Assembly: GCA_946631535.1 (NCBI GenBank)
Contig: CAMPAF010000012.1
Coordinates: 1 to 21,833, forward strand
DNA length: 21,833 bases
Direction: 5' to 3'
Source: an uncultured Verrucomicrobiota bacterium
GTDB taxonomy: Bacteria > Verrucomicrobiota > Kiritimatiellia > RFP12 > UBA1067
In this document: one piece after another, positions 1 to 7,098 of the stretch
Position numbering within the stretch: position 1 is the first letter of the stretch
How the letters are laid out: each line of letters opens with the position of its first letter
The notes under the pieces: generated by a model
The model's input: only the letters and a program-made list of their open reading frames with translations
The model's database searches: none
Told to the model about the DNA's origin: nothing
Position numbers and translations under genes: made by a program

Positions 1-1
1 C

Positions 2-622
2 GGCATCAACCAGGTGCAGGTGAACCGCGACGTCGGCCTCGACTTCTCGGCCGCCCTCCGCTCCATCCTGCGTCAGGCGCCGAACATCGTGATGATCGGA
101 GAAATCCGCGACTCGGAAACCGCCGACATCGCTATGGAAGCGTCGCTCACGGGCCACCTCGTGTTCTCCACGCTCCACACCAACGACGCGCCGTCGGCCG
201 TGACCCGTCTCACGGATATGGGCGTGAAGCCGTTCCTCGTGGCGTCGGCCATGCGCGCGGCGCTCGCGCAGCGTCTGGTCCGCGCCATCTGCACCAAGTG
301 CAAGGAGGAGTACACGATCACGGACCGCGACAAGAAGATGCTCGGCCCCCTCGCCAAGCTCGCCCCGGACAAGATGTACATCGGCAAGGGCTGCTCGGCC
401 TGCAACGGCGGCTACAAGGGCCGAAAGGGCATATTCGAGATCTTCGAGGTGGACGACACGATCCAGCGACTCATCTTCGACCACGCCCCGACGTCCGTCC
501 TCCGCGAACGCGCCCGCGAAATGGGCATGCGCACGCTGCGCGAGGACGGCATGCTCAAGGTCGCCTCGGGCATGACCTCCCTCAAGGAGGTCCTCCAGGC
601 CACCATGGGCGACGCCGACTAG
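2..622 (+). CDS. GspE/PilB-family secretion or pilus-extension ATPase, 3' part only
   Basis: This is the C-terminal 206 codons of a hexameric AAA-like ATPase that powers type IV pilus extension or type II secretion from the cytoplasmic side of the inner membrane. The reading frame is already open at the window edge, so the start and the Walker A motif lie outside. Visible landmarks are the Walker B segment IVMIGEIRD, the His box [12 protein letters not shown], and a zinc-type tetracysteine: CTKC, then about 30 residues later CSAC followed by [10 protein letters not shown]. The C-terminal [19 protein letters not shown] is typical of the family. The fragment cannot separate PilB from GspE, because both carry the tetracysteine, so no symbol is given. 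The first ATG in the fragment (base 14) is internal. The gene ends about 20 bp before the next promoter, so what follows is probably a separate transcription unit. Confidence 0.93.
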   Translation, partial: GINQVQVNRDVGLDFSAALRSILRQAPNIVMIGEIRDSETADIAMEASLTGHLVFSTLHTNDAPSAVTRLTDMGVKPFLVASAMRAALAQRLVRAICTKCKEEYTITDRDKKMLGPLAKLAPDKMYIGKGCSACNGGYKGRKGIFEIFEVDDTIQRLIFDHAPTSVLRERAREMGMRTLREDGMLKVASGMTSLKEVLQATMGDAD

Positions 623-640
623 TTCAAGCTCCGCTCCGTC

Positions 641-669
641 TTGCGGTCACCGCGGGGATTTGGTAGAAT
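641..669 (+). promoter_or_regulatory. sigma-70-type promoter for the DUF3127 gene and prmC
   Basis: A -35 box TTGCGG (641-646) and a -10 box TAGAAT (664-669, five of six consensus bases) are separated by exactly 17 bp. They lie just after the stop of the ATPase gene. Transcription would begin near 676. An AAGGAG ribosome site follows at 686-691, and the ATG is at 702. This is prediction from consensus only. Confidence 0.6.
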
Positions 670-701
670 CATCCCGACAGGACACAAGGAGCAGAAAGAA
701 A

Positions 702-1091
702 ATGGTAACTTACGATTATACGGGCGTCGTGGAAGTCATCGGCGAGACGAAGGCATTCGGCGCGAACGGATTCACGAAGCGCGAGCTTGTCGTCGGCAAC
801 GACGTCGATTCCCCGAACAAGTATCCCAACCCCGTGCTGTTCACCTTCAAGAAGGAGCGGTGCTCGCTCGTCGACGCCGTCAAGCAGGGCGACCGCGTCA
901 AGGTCCAGTTCACCATCGACGGACGCCGCTGGGACGGTCCCAACGGCACTCGCTACTTCACCGACCTCACCGGCTGGAAGATCGACGTCCTCAACGCCGA
1001 CGGCACGGCCACCGAGCCGGTCCCAGTACCGCAGCCCGCGGAAGCGCCGGCGGACGTGGATGCCGGAGACCCCGACGACCTGCCGTTCTGA
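702..1091 (+). CDS. DUF3127-family protein with SSB-like acidic C-terminus
   Basis: A 129-residue protein matching the DUF3127 pattern. It has a small OB-like beta domain (about residues 4-97) with KRELVV, PVLFTFKKERCSLVDAVKQGD, RVKVQFTIDGR and RYFTDLTGWKID. A proline/alanine/aspartate-rich linker follows, and the protein ends in DPDDLPF. That tail closely resembles the acidic tip by which single-stranded DNA-binding protein docks its partners, and the same ending is familiar in DUF3127 proteins of Bacteroidetes. The molecular role of the family is not established; a nucleic-acid or protein-docking role is inferred. The ATG at 702 is preferred over an in-frame TTG at 660, because AAGGAG at 686-691 is well placed and the family homology begins at MVTYDYTG. 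The stop lies 3 bp before the next start, which implies cotranslation with prmC. Confidence 0.85.
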   Translation: MVTYDYTGVVEVIGETKAFGANGFTKRELVVGNDVDSPNKYPNPVLFTFKKERCSLVDAVKQGDRVKVQFTIDGRRWDGPNGTRYFTDLTGWKIDVLNADGTATEPVPVPQPAEAPADVDAGDPDDLPF

Positions 1092-1094
1092 GCG

Positions 1095-1955
1095 GTGAGC
1101 AAGACCTGGCAGGAGCTGCTTTCGCTGGGCGGCACGTACCTTGACGGCAAGGGCGTGCCGGACGCCTCCGTGGCGATGGAGCTGCTGATGGCGCGCCTGC
1201 TGAAGTGCGGGCGCGGCTTTCTTTCTCCGCACCTCGCGCAAGTTCCCGAGGAACGTCTCGTTGCGGCCATGCGGCGCGGCATGGCGCGCCTCGTGGCCGG
1301 CGAACCCATCCAGTACGTACTGGGCGAATGGGACTTCCGCTCGCTCACCCTCTCCTGCGACCGGCGCGCGCTCATCCCCCGCCCCGAGACCGAGGAGCTC
1401 GTCACGCGCGTCCTCGCCTTCGCAAAGGCCTGCGGCAACGAGAGGCCGTTCGTCGTGGACGTCGGCACAGGTTCCGGCTGCATCATCCTCTCCCTCGCGC
1501 GCGAGATGGCAGACGGAATCTTCCTCGGCATCGACATCTCGGCGGACGCCATCGCGCTCGCCACGGAGAACGCGTCCCGCTGCGGCCTCGCCGACAAGGT
1601 GAAGTTCGCGGTCGCGGACGGGCTAGACGACTTCGACGAGCCGGAGACGATCGACATCCTCGTCTCCAACCCGCCATACATCCCGACGGCGGAGTGCGCG
1701 ACCCTCGACCCGCGCATCCGTAACTTCGAGCCGATGAACGCGCTCGACGGCGGGCGCGAGGGGCTCGACTTCTACGACCGCCTTATCGGCGACGCCATAA
1801 ACCTGCTGCGCCCCGGCGGCGGCGTATTCTTCGAGATCGGCGACGGCCAAGGCCCAGCCCTCCAGAAGCGACTCTTCGACGCGGGCTTCGATAGCATACG
1901 CATCGAGTCCGACTACGCCGGCCACGACCGCTACGCTAGCGCCGTGCTGCCCTGA
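1095..1955 (+). CDS. prmC: PrmC (HemK) release-factor glutamine methyltransferase
   Basis: This enzyme transfers a methyl group from S-adenosylmethionine to the glutamine of the GGQ motif in peptide-chain release factors RF1 and RF2, in the cytoplasm. The 286-residue length is normal. Residues 1-85 form the helical N-terminal substrate domain. The family linker IPRPETE is at 94-100, and the SAM-binding loop DVGTGSGCI is at 122-130. The acidic motif GIDIS is at 145-149, and the catalytic NPPY is at 192-195. The start is a GTG only 3 bp after the preceding stop. It is chosen because later ATGs would remove part of the N-terminal domain. prmC often sits beside prfA, which is not in this window. 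Confidence 0.95.
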   Translation: MSKTWQELLSLGGTYLDGKGVPDASVAMELLMARLLKCGRGFLSPHLAQVPEERLVAAMRRGMARLVAGEPIQYVLGEWDFRSLTLSCDRRALIPRPETEELVTRVLAFAKACGNERPFVVDVGTGSGCIILSLAREMADGIFLGIDISADAIALATENASRCGLADKVKFAVADGLDDFDEPETIDILVSNPPYIPTAECATLDPRIRNFEPMNALDGGREGLDFYDRLIGDAINLLRPGGGVFFEIGDGQGPALQKRLFDAGFDSIRIESDYAGHDRYASAVLP

Positions 1956-2022
1956 TCACCCGGCATAGGCACAGGAGTATTTCTCGGCGGCTGATTGCAT
2001 GTCATGCCACAATATGATAGAC

Positions 2023-2055
2023 TCGCTTTCCCTTCTCCATTAGAGGGGAAAGCGA
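2023..2055 (+). promoter_or_regulatory. stable hairpin in the leader of the EamA gene
   Basis: The arms TCGCTTTCCC (2023-2032) and GGGAAAGCGA (2046-2055) are perfect complements. The stem extends inward by a T-G wobble and TCT/AGA to about 14 pairs, with a loop of five bases (2037-2041). No T-tract follows on either strand, so this is not a standard intrinsic terminator. It ends 19 bp before the ATG at 2075 and buries the purine-rich GAGGGG in its stem. Between hairpin and ATG is a tandem 8-bp repeat TCGGTCTA (2059-2066 and 2067-2074). A weak promoter may precede it (TTGCAT at 1995-2000 with TAGACT at 2018-2023, or TATGAT at 2013-2018), but neither is convincing. A leader or mRNA-processing role is inferred. 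Confidence 0.45.
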
Positions 2056-2074
2056 AAATCGGTCTATCGGTCTA

Positions 2075-2977
2075 ATGGGCATAACAAACACCAGCATCGG
2101 CGTTGCAGCCGCACTAGGGTCCACCGCCTCGTGGGCGCTTTGCGGGGTTTTGTTCAAGAAGCTGGGAGAAAGGCTCGATCCGGTGGGGATGACCACCGTG
2201 AAGTCGCTAGTGGCCGCAATCCTGCTTGCCCCGGTGCTGCTCTTTGCCGGCGGGGCGCATGCCGAGGGGCGTGACCTGCTGCTGCTGGCGGCGAGCGGCG
2301 TGATCGGGATCGCGATCGGCGACTGTTTCTTCTTCGCGGCGCTGGGACAGCTTTCGCCTCTGCTGCTCACGATCCTGCTTCTCACATGTCCCAACGTGTT
2401 CACGGGTGTTCTGGGCGTACTGTGCCTTGGCGAGATGCCCTCCTTGCCGGCATGGTGCGGAATCGGGCTGATCATCACGGCCACGGCGCTCCTGATGTTC
2501 CCGGTGGAGGCAGGCGAGGGAGGCAAGTCGACCATCAAAGGGGTTCTGTTCGGCGTGGTCGCCTTCATCTGCTCTTCAGTCTCGACGGTGATCGCGAAGC
2601 CGGTGATGACGGGGGAGGCGGGAGTGTCCCCGTTCGCCGTCACGTTCTACCGGATGGCGGCTGGCGGACTTGCACTGGCACTGTTCGGGCTCTTCGCGGG
2701 CCGCGTCTCCGCCTGGGCCAAGCCTTTTGCGGACAAGCGCTACGGGGCCGGCTTCCTGGGCGTGACGGCGGTGGTGGCGTTTGGCGGGTTCGGCCTTTCG
2801 ATGGCGGCGTTCAAGTACCTCGACGTCGTGGTGGCCGGGGCGCTGCTGAGCCTAGAGCCGCTGTTTGTCCTGCCGTTCATGGCGGCGTTCGGGCACCACA
2901 AGGTCAAGCCTCGTGAAATCGTGGGGATGGCGCTGGCCGTCATCGGCGTCATGTTCATAACGTTCGGAGCAAAATGA
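2075..2977 (+). CDS. EamA/DMT-family permease
   Basis: A 300-residue inner-membrane protein with about ten hydrophobic helices in two homologous EamA halves (roughly residues 8-142 and 153-298). This is the normal size and layout of the drug/metabolite transporter superfamily. The first half contains ASWALCGVLFKKLGE and GDCFFFAALGQLSP; the second contains PFAVTFYRMAAGG and LLSLEPLFVLPFMAA. Members usually export amino acids, nucleosides or other metabolites, but the substrate cannot be read from sequence. The ATG is preceded directly by a tandem TCGGTCTA repeat and has no recognisable Shine-Dalgarno, which is unusual here because most neighbours have one. It lies 19 bp upstream of the radical SAM gene, so it may head that operon, though this is unproven. 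Confidence 0.88.
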   Translation: MGITNTSIGVAAALGSTASWALCGVLFKKLGERLDPVGMTTVKSLVAAILLAPVLLFAGGAHAEGRDLLLLAASGVIGIAIGDCFFFAALGQLSPLLLTILLLTCPNVFTGVLGVLCLGEMPSLPAWCGIGLIITATALLMFPVEAGEGGKSTIKGVLFGVVAFICSSVSTVIAKPVMTGEAGVSPFAVTFYRMAAGGLALALFGLFAGRVSAWAKPFADKRYGAGFLGVTAVVAFGGFGLSMAAFKYLDVVVAGALLSLEPLFVLPFMAAFGHHKVKPREIVGMALAVIGVMFITFGAK

Positions 2978-2996
2978 GAGAAGGAGCTGTCAAGAA

Positions 2997-4451
2997 ATGA
3001 ACCTGAGCGATCTAGTGAATCTCGCGGACAAGCGCGTGGACGATTTTCACGAGATGGTAAGGCTTGGCCTTCATTGCAAGCACGGGGATTTCGTGCCGGC
3101 CGTGCATTACCCGCCGATCACGAAGTATCCGCCGATCGACCAGGAGGTGATGTTCAGAGGGTACACGCCGCCGGAGAACGGCCTCATGGACGTCTACTAC
3201 CACATCCCCTTCTGCCCCAAGCGCTGCATCTACTGCCACTATCCCTCCCAGTACGGAGCGAGCGACTGCGAGAAGGACCGCTACATAGACGCGATGTCCA
3301 AGGAGATCGACATATACAAGGCGCAGCTCGGCATGGACAAGATCAAGCTCCGCGTGGCCCTCGCCGGCGGAGGGACCCCCACGGACCTCACGCCGAAGCA
3401 GCTCGACCGCTTCCTCAAGATGTTCACGTCGAAGTGCGACATGTCGCAGCTCCGCCAGTTCAACTACGACGTCGATCCCTGGACGCTGGTGGGGCCGGAC
3501 GGACACGAGCGTCTCAAGATCATGCGCGACTACGGCGTCGACCGGCTCACGATCGGCATCCAGTCCCTGAACGAGGACATCATCCGCAAGATGAACCGTG
3601 CCCATGACAAGAAGACCGCTCTGGAGTCCATCAAGAACACGCTCGCCTACGGATACCAGCTCGACATCGAGTTCATCTTCGGCTATCCCGGGCAGACGCT
3701 CGAGAACTGGTACGAGGACCTGAAGGAGATGGTGACGCTCGACTCGCACGAGATCCAGTTCTACCGGCTCAAGGTGGAGGCGTACGGCGACCAGCAGGGT
3801 CTAATCAAGAAGGTGGAGCAGATACATCCGGAGGACGTGCCGCCGGTCGACGACACGATGCGCATGAAGCAGATGGCCATCGACTATCTCGCAGAGCACG
3901 GCTACCACGAGAACCTGCGCAGGGTGTTCACGAAGAAGAAGGAGCACATATCGCTCTACGCCTACAACCAGTGCTGCATGCTGTTCGACCAGATGAGCTT
4001 CGGGCAGACAGCGTTCTCGTCGCTGCGCGACCGCTTCGTGCTGAACACCCAGCACTTCGACGAATACTACCGGAAGATCTCCGAGGGCAAGCTGCCGTTC
4101 AACCGCGGATACGTGCGCGACGCAGAGGCACAGCAGCGCTGGTGCATCATACTGCCGCTCAAGAACTGGACCTTCCGCAAGAACCATTTCAAGAGCATGA
4201 CGGGGGTGGACGTAGAGACGACGAAGTTCTGGCCCGCGCTTCAGAAGCTCAAGCGCTTCGGCCTGGTGGAGGACGCGAGCCCAAACACGCTCCGGCTGAC
4301 GAAGCTCGGTTCCTTCTTCGCCGACGAGGTCGTCGAGTGCTTCTACGATCCGCGGTTCATTCCGTTCTCGCGCGAGCACTACAACGAAGGGCCGCTCAAC
4401 CCGTACGTCGTCAACGACGAAATCCTGGAGCATGAGAGGGCCATGGGATGA
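2997..4451 (+). CDS. HemN/HemW-like radical SAM enzyme of unassigned function
   Basis: A 484-residue cytoplasmic radical SAM protein. The [4Fe-4S] motif CPKRCIYC (C73, C77, C80) sits in YYHIPFCPKRCIYC, the form typical of the coproporphyrinogen-oxidase-like family. The SAM-binding glycine motif GGGTPT is at 124-129, GIQSLNE at 187-193 and DIEFIFGYPGQT at 223-234. All of these match HemN/HemW-type enzymes. Residues about 360-484 form a winged-helix-like C-terminal part with a long aromatic tail. The family covers oxygen-independent coproporphyrinogen oxidase, the haem chaperone HemW, ChuW-type haem-degrading methyltransferases and class C radical methyltransferases. No haem gene lies nearby, so hemN and hemW are not assigned. 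AAGGAG at 2981-2986 supports the start. The stop overlaps the next start (ATGGGATGA). Confidence 0.85.
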   Translation: MNLSDLVNLADKRVDDFHEMVRLGLHCKHGDFVPAVHYPPITKYPPIDQEVMFRGYTPPENGLMDVYYHIPFCPKRCIYCHYPSQYGASDCEKDRYIDAMSKEIDIYKAQLGMDKIKLRVALAGGGTPTDLTPKQLDRFLKMFTSKCDMSQLRQFNYDVDPWTLVGPDGHERLKIMRDYGVDRLTIGIQSLNEDIIRKMNRAHDKKTALESIKNTLAYGYQLDIEFIFGYPGQTLENWYEDLKEMVTLDSHEIQFYRLKVEAYGDQQGLIKKVEQIHPEDVPPVDDTMRMKQMAIDYLAEHGYHENLRRVFTKKKEHISLYAYNQCCMLFDQMSFGQTAFSSLRDRFVLNTQHFDEYYRKISEGKLPFNRGYVRDAEAQQRWCIILPLKNWTFRKNHFKSMTGVDVETTKFWPALQKLKRFGLVEDASPNTLRLTKLGSFFADEVVECFYDPRFIPFSREHYNEGPLNPYVVNDEILEHERAMG

Positions 4452-5071
4452 AACGTCTTCTTGCGGTAGCAGTCGCCGCCCTAGCGGGCGGTTTCGCGGG
4501 CGCGCTCATCGCGACGATGGCGACGCCACAGAGGCAGGACGCGGCGGACGCATACCTCGCCGCAAACCGCGCGGAGGTGGAGAGGATGGTGTTCGCCGAT
4601 CTGGAGAAGTACGGCATGGACGTCTATCGGCTCTACCTTGAGATATCCCAGGCTATGCCGGGGGATCTCGGATCCGACTTCTCGGTGGACAAGGCCGTGC
4701 GCAAGCTCGAGGTGACATATCCAGACTCCAACATCCGCCGCCTCGCCGACGCGCACACGGTCTACAACGCCATCCGCAAGCGCGACATGCTCCAGATCGA
4801 GAAGTACCTTGAAGAGGCGGAGCGGTCCGGACACAGGCGGCTTCTCATGCCAAACGGCTACGAGATCGAGCCCCAGCTCTTAGCGGCCCAGTACAACTAC
4901 AACTTCCACGTCGGAAGGCTAGAGGAGGCAGAGAAGACCCTCGACTACCTGGCGGCGAACTTCGGAGGTAGCTTCATCTTCCAGCCGCAGGGGGAGACAA
5001 TCTCGGTCGCAGACTTCATCGCCAGCCAGCGGAAGGTGCTTGAGATCCTCAAACGAAAGGAGTCGAAATGA
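4448..5071 (+). CDS. exported or membrane-anchored helical protein, function unknown
   Basis: I do not recognise this 207-residue protein. It begins MKRLLAVAVAALAGGFAGALIA, a positively charged start and hydrophobic segment that would act as a signal peptide or an N-terminal membrane anchor. The rest is predicted mostly alpha-helical and charged. The stretch from about residue 75 to 175 looks like helical repeats of TPR type (for example RRLADAHTVYNAIRKRDM and YNFHVGRLEEAEKTLDYLA), though no canonical TPR signature can be scored by eye. It overlaps the radical SAM stop by 4 bp, and its own stop overlaps the next ATG by 4 bp, so it is translationally coupled on both sides. A scaffold or partner role for the exported methyltransferase-like protein is inferred from position only. 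Confidence 0.75.
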   Translation: MKRLLAVAVAALAGGFAGALIATMATPQRQDAADAYLAANRAEVERMVFADLEKYGMDVYRLYLEISQAMPGDLGSDFSVDKAVRKLEVTYPDSNIRRLADAHTVYNAIRKRDMLQIEKYLEEAERSGHRRLLMPNGYEIEPQLLAAQYNYNFHVGRLEEAEKTLDYLAANFGGSFIFQPQGETISVADFIASQRKVLEILKRKESK

Positions 5072-7098
5072 AGAAGCTTCTTGCCGCATTGGCGGCAGCC
5101 GCATGCGCTGCCTTCGCCGAGCCTATCGAAATAGCTTCGCGCGAGTCGCTGGCGACGGCAGGCGATTTCGTGCACACGGAGCTGACCCCCGCCGGGCAGA
5201 ACATAGCCTCCAACCTCTACTCTCTCCTCAGCGAGCCGGACACCCCTGCGCGCCGCGCCGCCTGCGCCGCGCTGGCCGCCAAGGCCGCGGCGTTCGATCC
5301 TGACAAGCTGGCCAACCGCGAGACCATTGCCCTTGGCTGGCTTATCGGCAAGATCGCCGAGGATCCCGCGGCGAGAAGGTTCGACGGCCATCTCGAGGAG
5401 GCGTACTGGGACTATTTCGCGCGCGAGAACTTCAACGGGCTGAAAACGTATCTGATGGCGCAGTACAAGTTGCCGGGATACGAAGGCATGGACCCCGAGA
5501 AGCTGATGATGAACCTGAACCTCTACCAGAACGCGCTCATACACAATTCCCCGTTCCGCTCGAAGTGGGAGCCGGTCGACGAGATAATGAAGCTCGTCGC
5601 GCTGAAGCCGGGCGACGCCGTGATCGACTACGGATGCCGGCAGGGATTCTACGCCGACCGTTTCCGGCGGATCGTGGGAGACCGCGGCATGGTCTATTGC
5701 CTCGACAACGACCGCGGCCATATCGACTTCCTCCAGAAGTACATCGTCGACTACGACTTCCCCAACATGCTCGCCACGAAGTCCACCGACGGCGACCTGG
5801 GGCTGACGTCCAACCGGGCGGACGTGCTCTTCATCAACCAGATGTACCACTTCGTCTACATCTACGCGCCACGCCAGGAGCAGCGCAAGCTGCTCAACAG
5901 CGTCAAGAAGGTTCTCCGCCCCAACGGAAGGCTGATCGTGCTGGACAACAATCCCGTCAGGGGCGTGTCCGGATACTCGCTCGACTCGCGACTCGTGGTG
6001 AACCAGCTCGGCGCATACGGCTTCGAGCTCGTCAAGCGCCTGCAGCTGACGCCGGGCGTCTACTACCTAGAGTTCGCGAACCGCAAGGGGACGGACTTCG
6101 AGAAGAACGCGGCGGACAGGTTCGGCGACGGCGAATCCCTTCTGCACATCGGCTCGCTCGACTCCTTCGAGCTCACCGCCGGCGGCATCGAGGCCGGCCG
6201 CCTCCTCTGGAACGCCCTTGAGAAGCACGACCCCAAGGAAGCCGTCAAGGCTCTCGCGCAGTATGACGCGATCATACCGAAGGAGAACTACGGCGGCGAA
6301 TATACGGCTCTGGCCTGGCTGTGCACCGCGAAGTTCTTCCCGGAGCGCCTTAATCCAGCATGGACGAACAATCCCTGCCATGTGGTGTACCGCGACTTCT
6401 TCCTGAATGACGACGCCAAGGTCCTGCGCGAATACCTTCTGCGGAAATACAAGCTCCAGAAGGTGCAGGACATGAGCATATCCGCAGGCCTGGAGCGCAA
6501 GATACAGCTAGAGGACTACATCCTCTTCAACAATCCGAGGCGGGAGGAATGGGAGAGGACCAGCGAGTTCGTGAGGCTCATCGACGTGCCGAAGGGCGCG
6601 ACATTCGGCGACGTCGGATGCGGGCCAGGTCTGTACAGCTGGCTGGTCTCCCGCAAGGTGGGCCCTTCCGGCAAGGTGATAGCGATGGACCTGAACACCA
6701 ACCACCTGGAGACCGTGAAGTACACCTGCAAGCGCTTCGGCATCGGCAACGTGGAGACGCACGTCTCCGGCGTCACATCGCTCAACCTGCCGCCAGACAC
6801 GCTGGACTCGGCCATGATGTGCTCGCTCTACCACATCATCTACGCCGAAGCGGAAGAAGAGCGGGACGCGTTCGTCAAGGATCTTGCCCGCGTGATGAAG
6901 AGGGGCGGCATCCTCTATCTCATGGACAACAGCCCTGTCACCGGCGACACGCTCCCGTACCATTCCAACTACATCGACAAGAAGCTTGTCATAGGGCAGC
7001 TGCGCCACTACGGCTTCACGTTAGTCGCAGACCACCACTTCTTGCCGCAGCGCTACCTTCTGATCTTCCGCAACGACAGGGACAGTGGTCATGAATGA
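5068..7098 (+). CDS. exported protein with two tandem SAM-methyltransferase-like domains
   Basis: A 676-residue protein with a clear signal peptide (MKKLLAALAAAACAAFA, probable cleavage before E18) and an internal duplication. Unit one (about residues 113-338) and unit two (about 441-668) share a leader, a class I methyltransferase core and the same tail. The tail reads SRLVVNQLGAYGFELV in unit one and KKLVIGQLRHYGFTLV in unit two. Motif I is DYGCRQGFYADRF (187-199) in unit one, where the glycine loop is altered, and a normal DVGCGPGLYSW (515-525) in unit two. Motif IV-like QMYHFVY (258-264) and SLYHIIY (586-592), and the strands RLIVLDNNP and ILYLMDNSP, are also paired. The second domain resembles UbiE/COG4798-type methyltransferases. 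Export is puzzling, because SAM is not expected in the periplasm. AAAGGAG at 5054-5060 supports the start. Confidence 0.85.
   Translation: MKKLLAALAAAACAAFAEPIEIASRESLATAGDFVHTELTPAGQNIASNLYSLLSEPDTPARRAACAALAAKAAAFDPDKLANRETIALGWLIGKIAEDPAARRFDGHLEEAYWDYFARENFNGLKTYLMAQYKLPGYEGMDPEKLMMNLNLYQNALIHNSPFRSKWEPVDEIMKLVALKPGDAVIDYGCRQGFYADRFRRIVGDRGMVYCLDNDRGHIDFLQKYIVDYDFPNMLATKSTDGDLGLTSNRADVLFINQMYHFVYIYAPRQEQRKLLNSVKKVLRPNGRLIVLDNNPVRGVSGYSLDSRLVVNQLGAYGFELVKRLQLTPGVYYLEFANRKGTDFEKNAADRFGDGESLLHIGSLDSFELTAGGIEAGRLLWNALEKHDPKEAVKALAQYDAIIPKENYGGEYTALAWLCTAKFFPERLNPAWTNNPCHVVYRDFFLNDDAKVLREYLLRKYKLQKVQDMSISAGLERKIQLEDYILFNNPRREEWERTSEFVRLIDVPKGATFGDVGCGPGLYSWLVSRKVGPSGKVIAMDLNTNHLETVKYTCKRFGIGNVETHVSGVTSLNLPPDTLDSAMMCSLYHIIYAEAEEERDAFVKDLARVMKRGGILYLMDNSPVTGDTLPYHSNYIDKKLVIGQLRHYGFTLVADHHFLPQRYLLIFRNDRDSGHE

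Noticed and set aside
2023..2055. Hairpin as an intrinsic terminator of prmC
   Set aside because: Neither strand has a T-run after the stem, so I list it as a leader structure instead.
2997..4451. Assignment as hemN or hemW
   Set aside because: Family motifs are shared, but there is no haem gene context and I cannot verify the substrate-binding residues.
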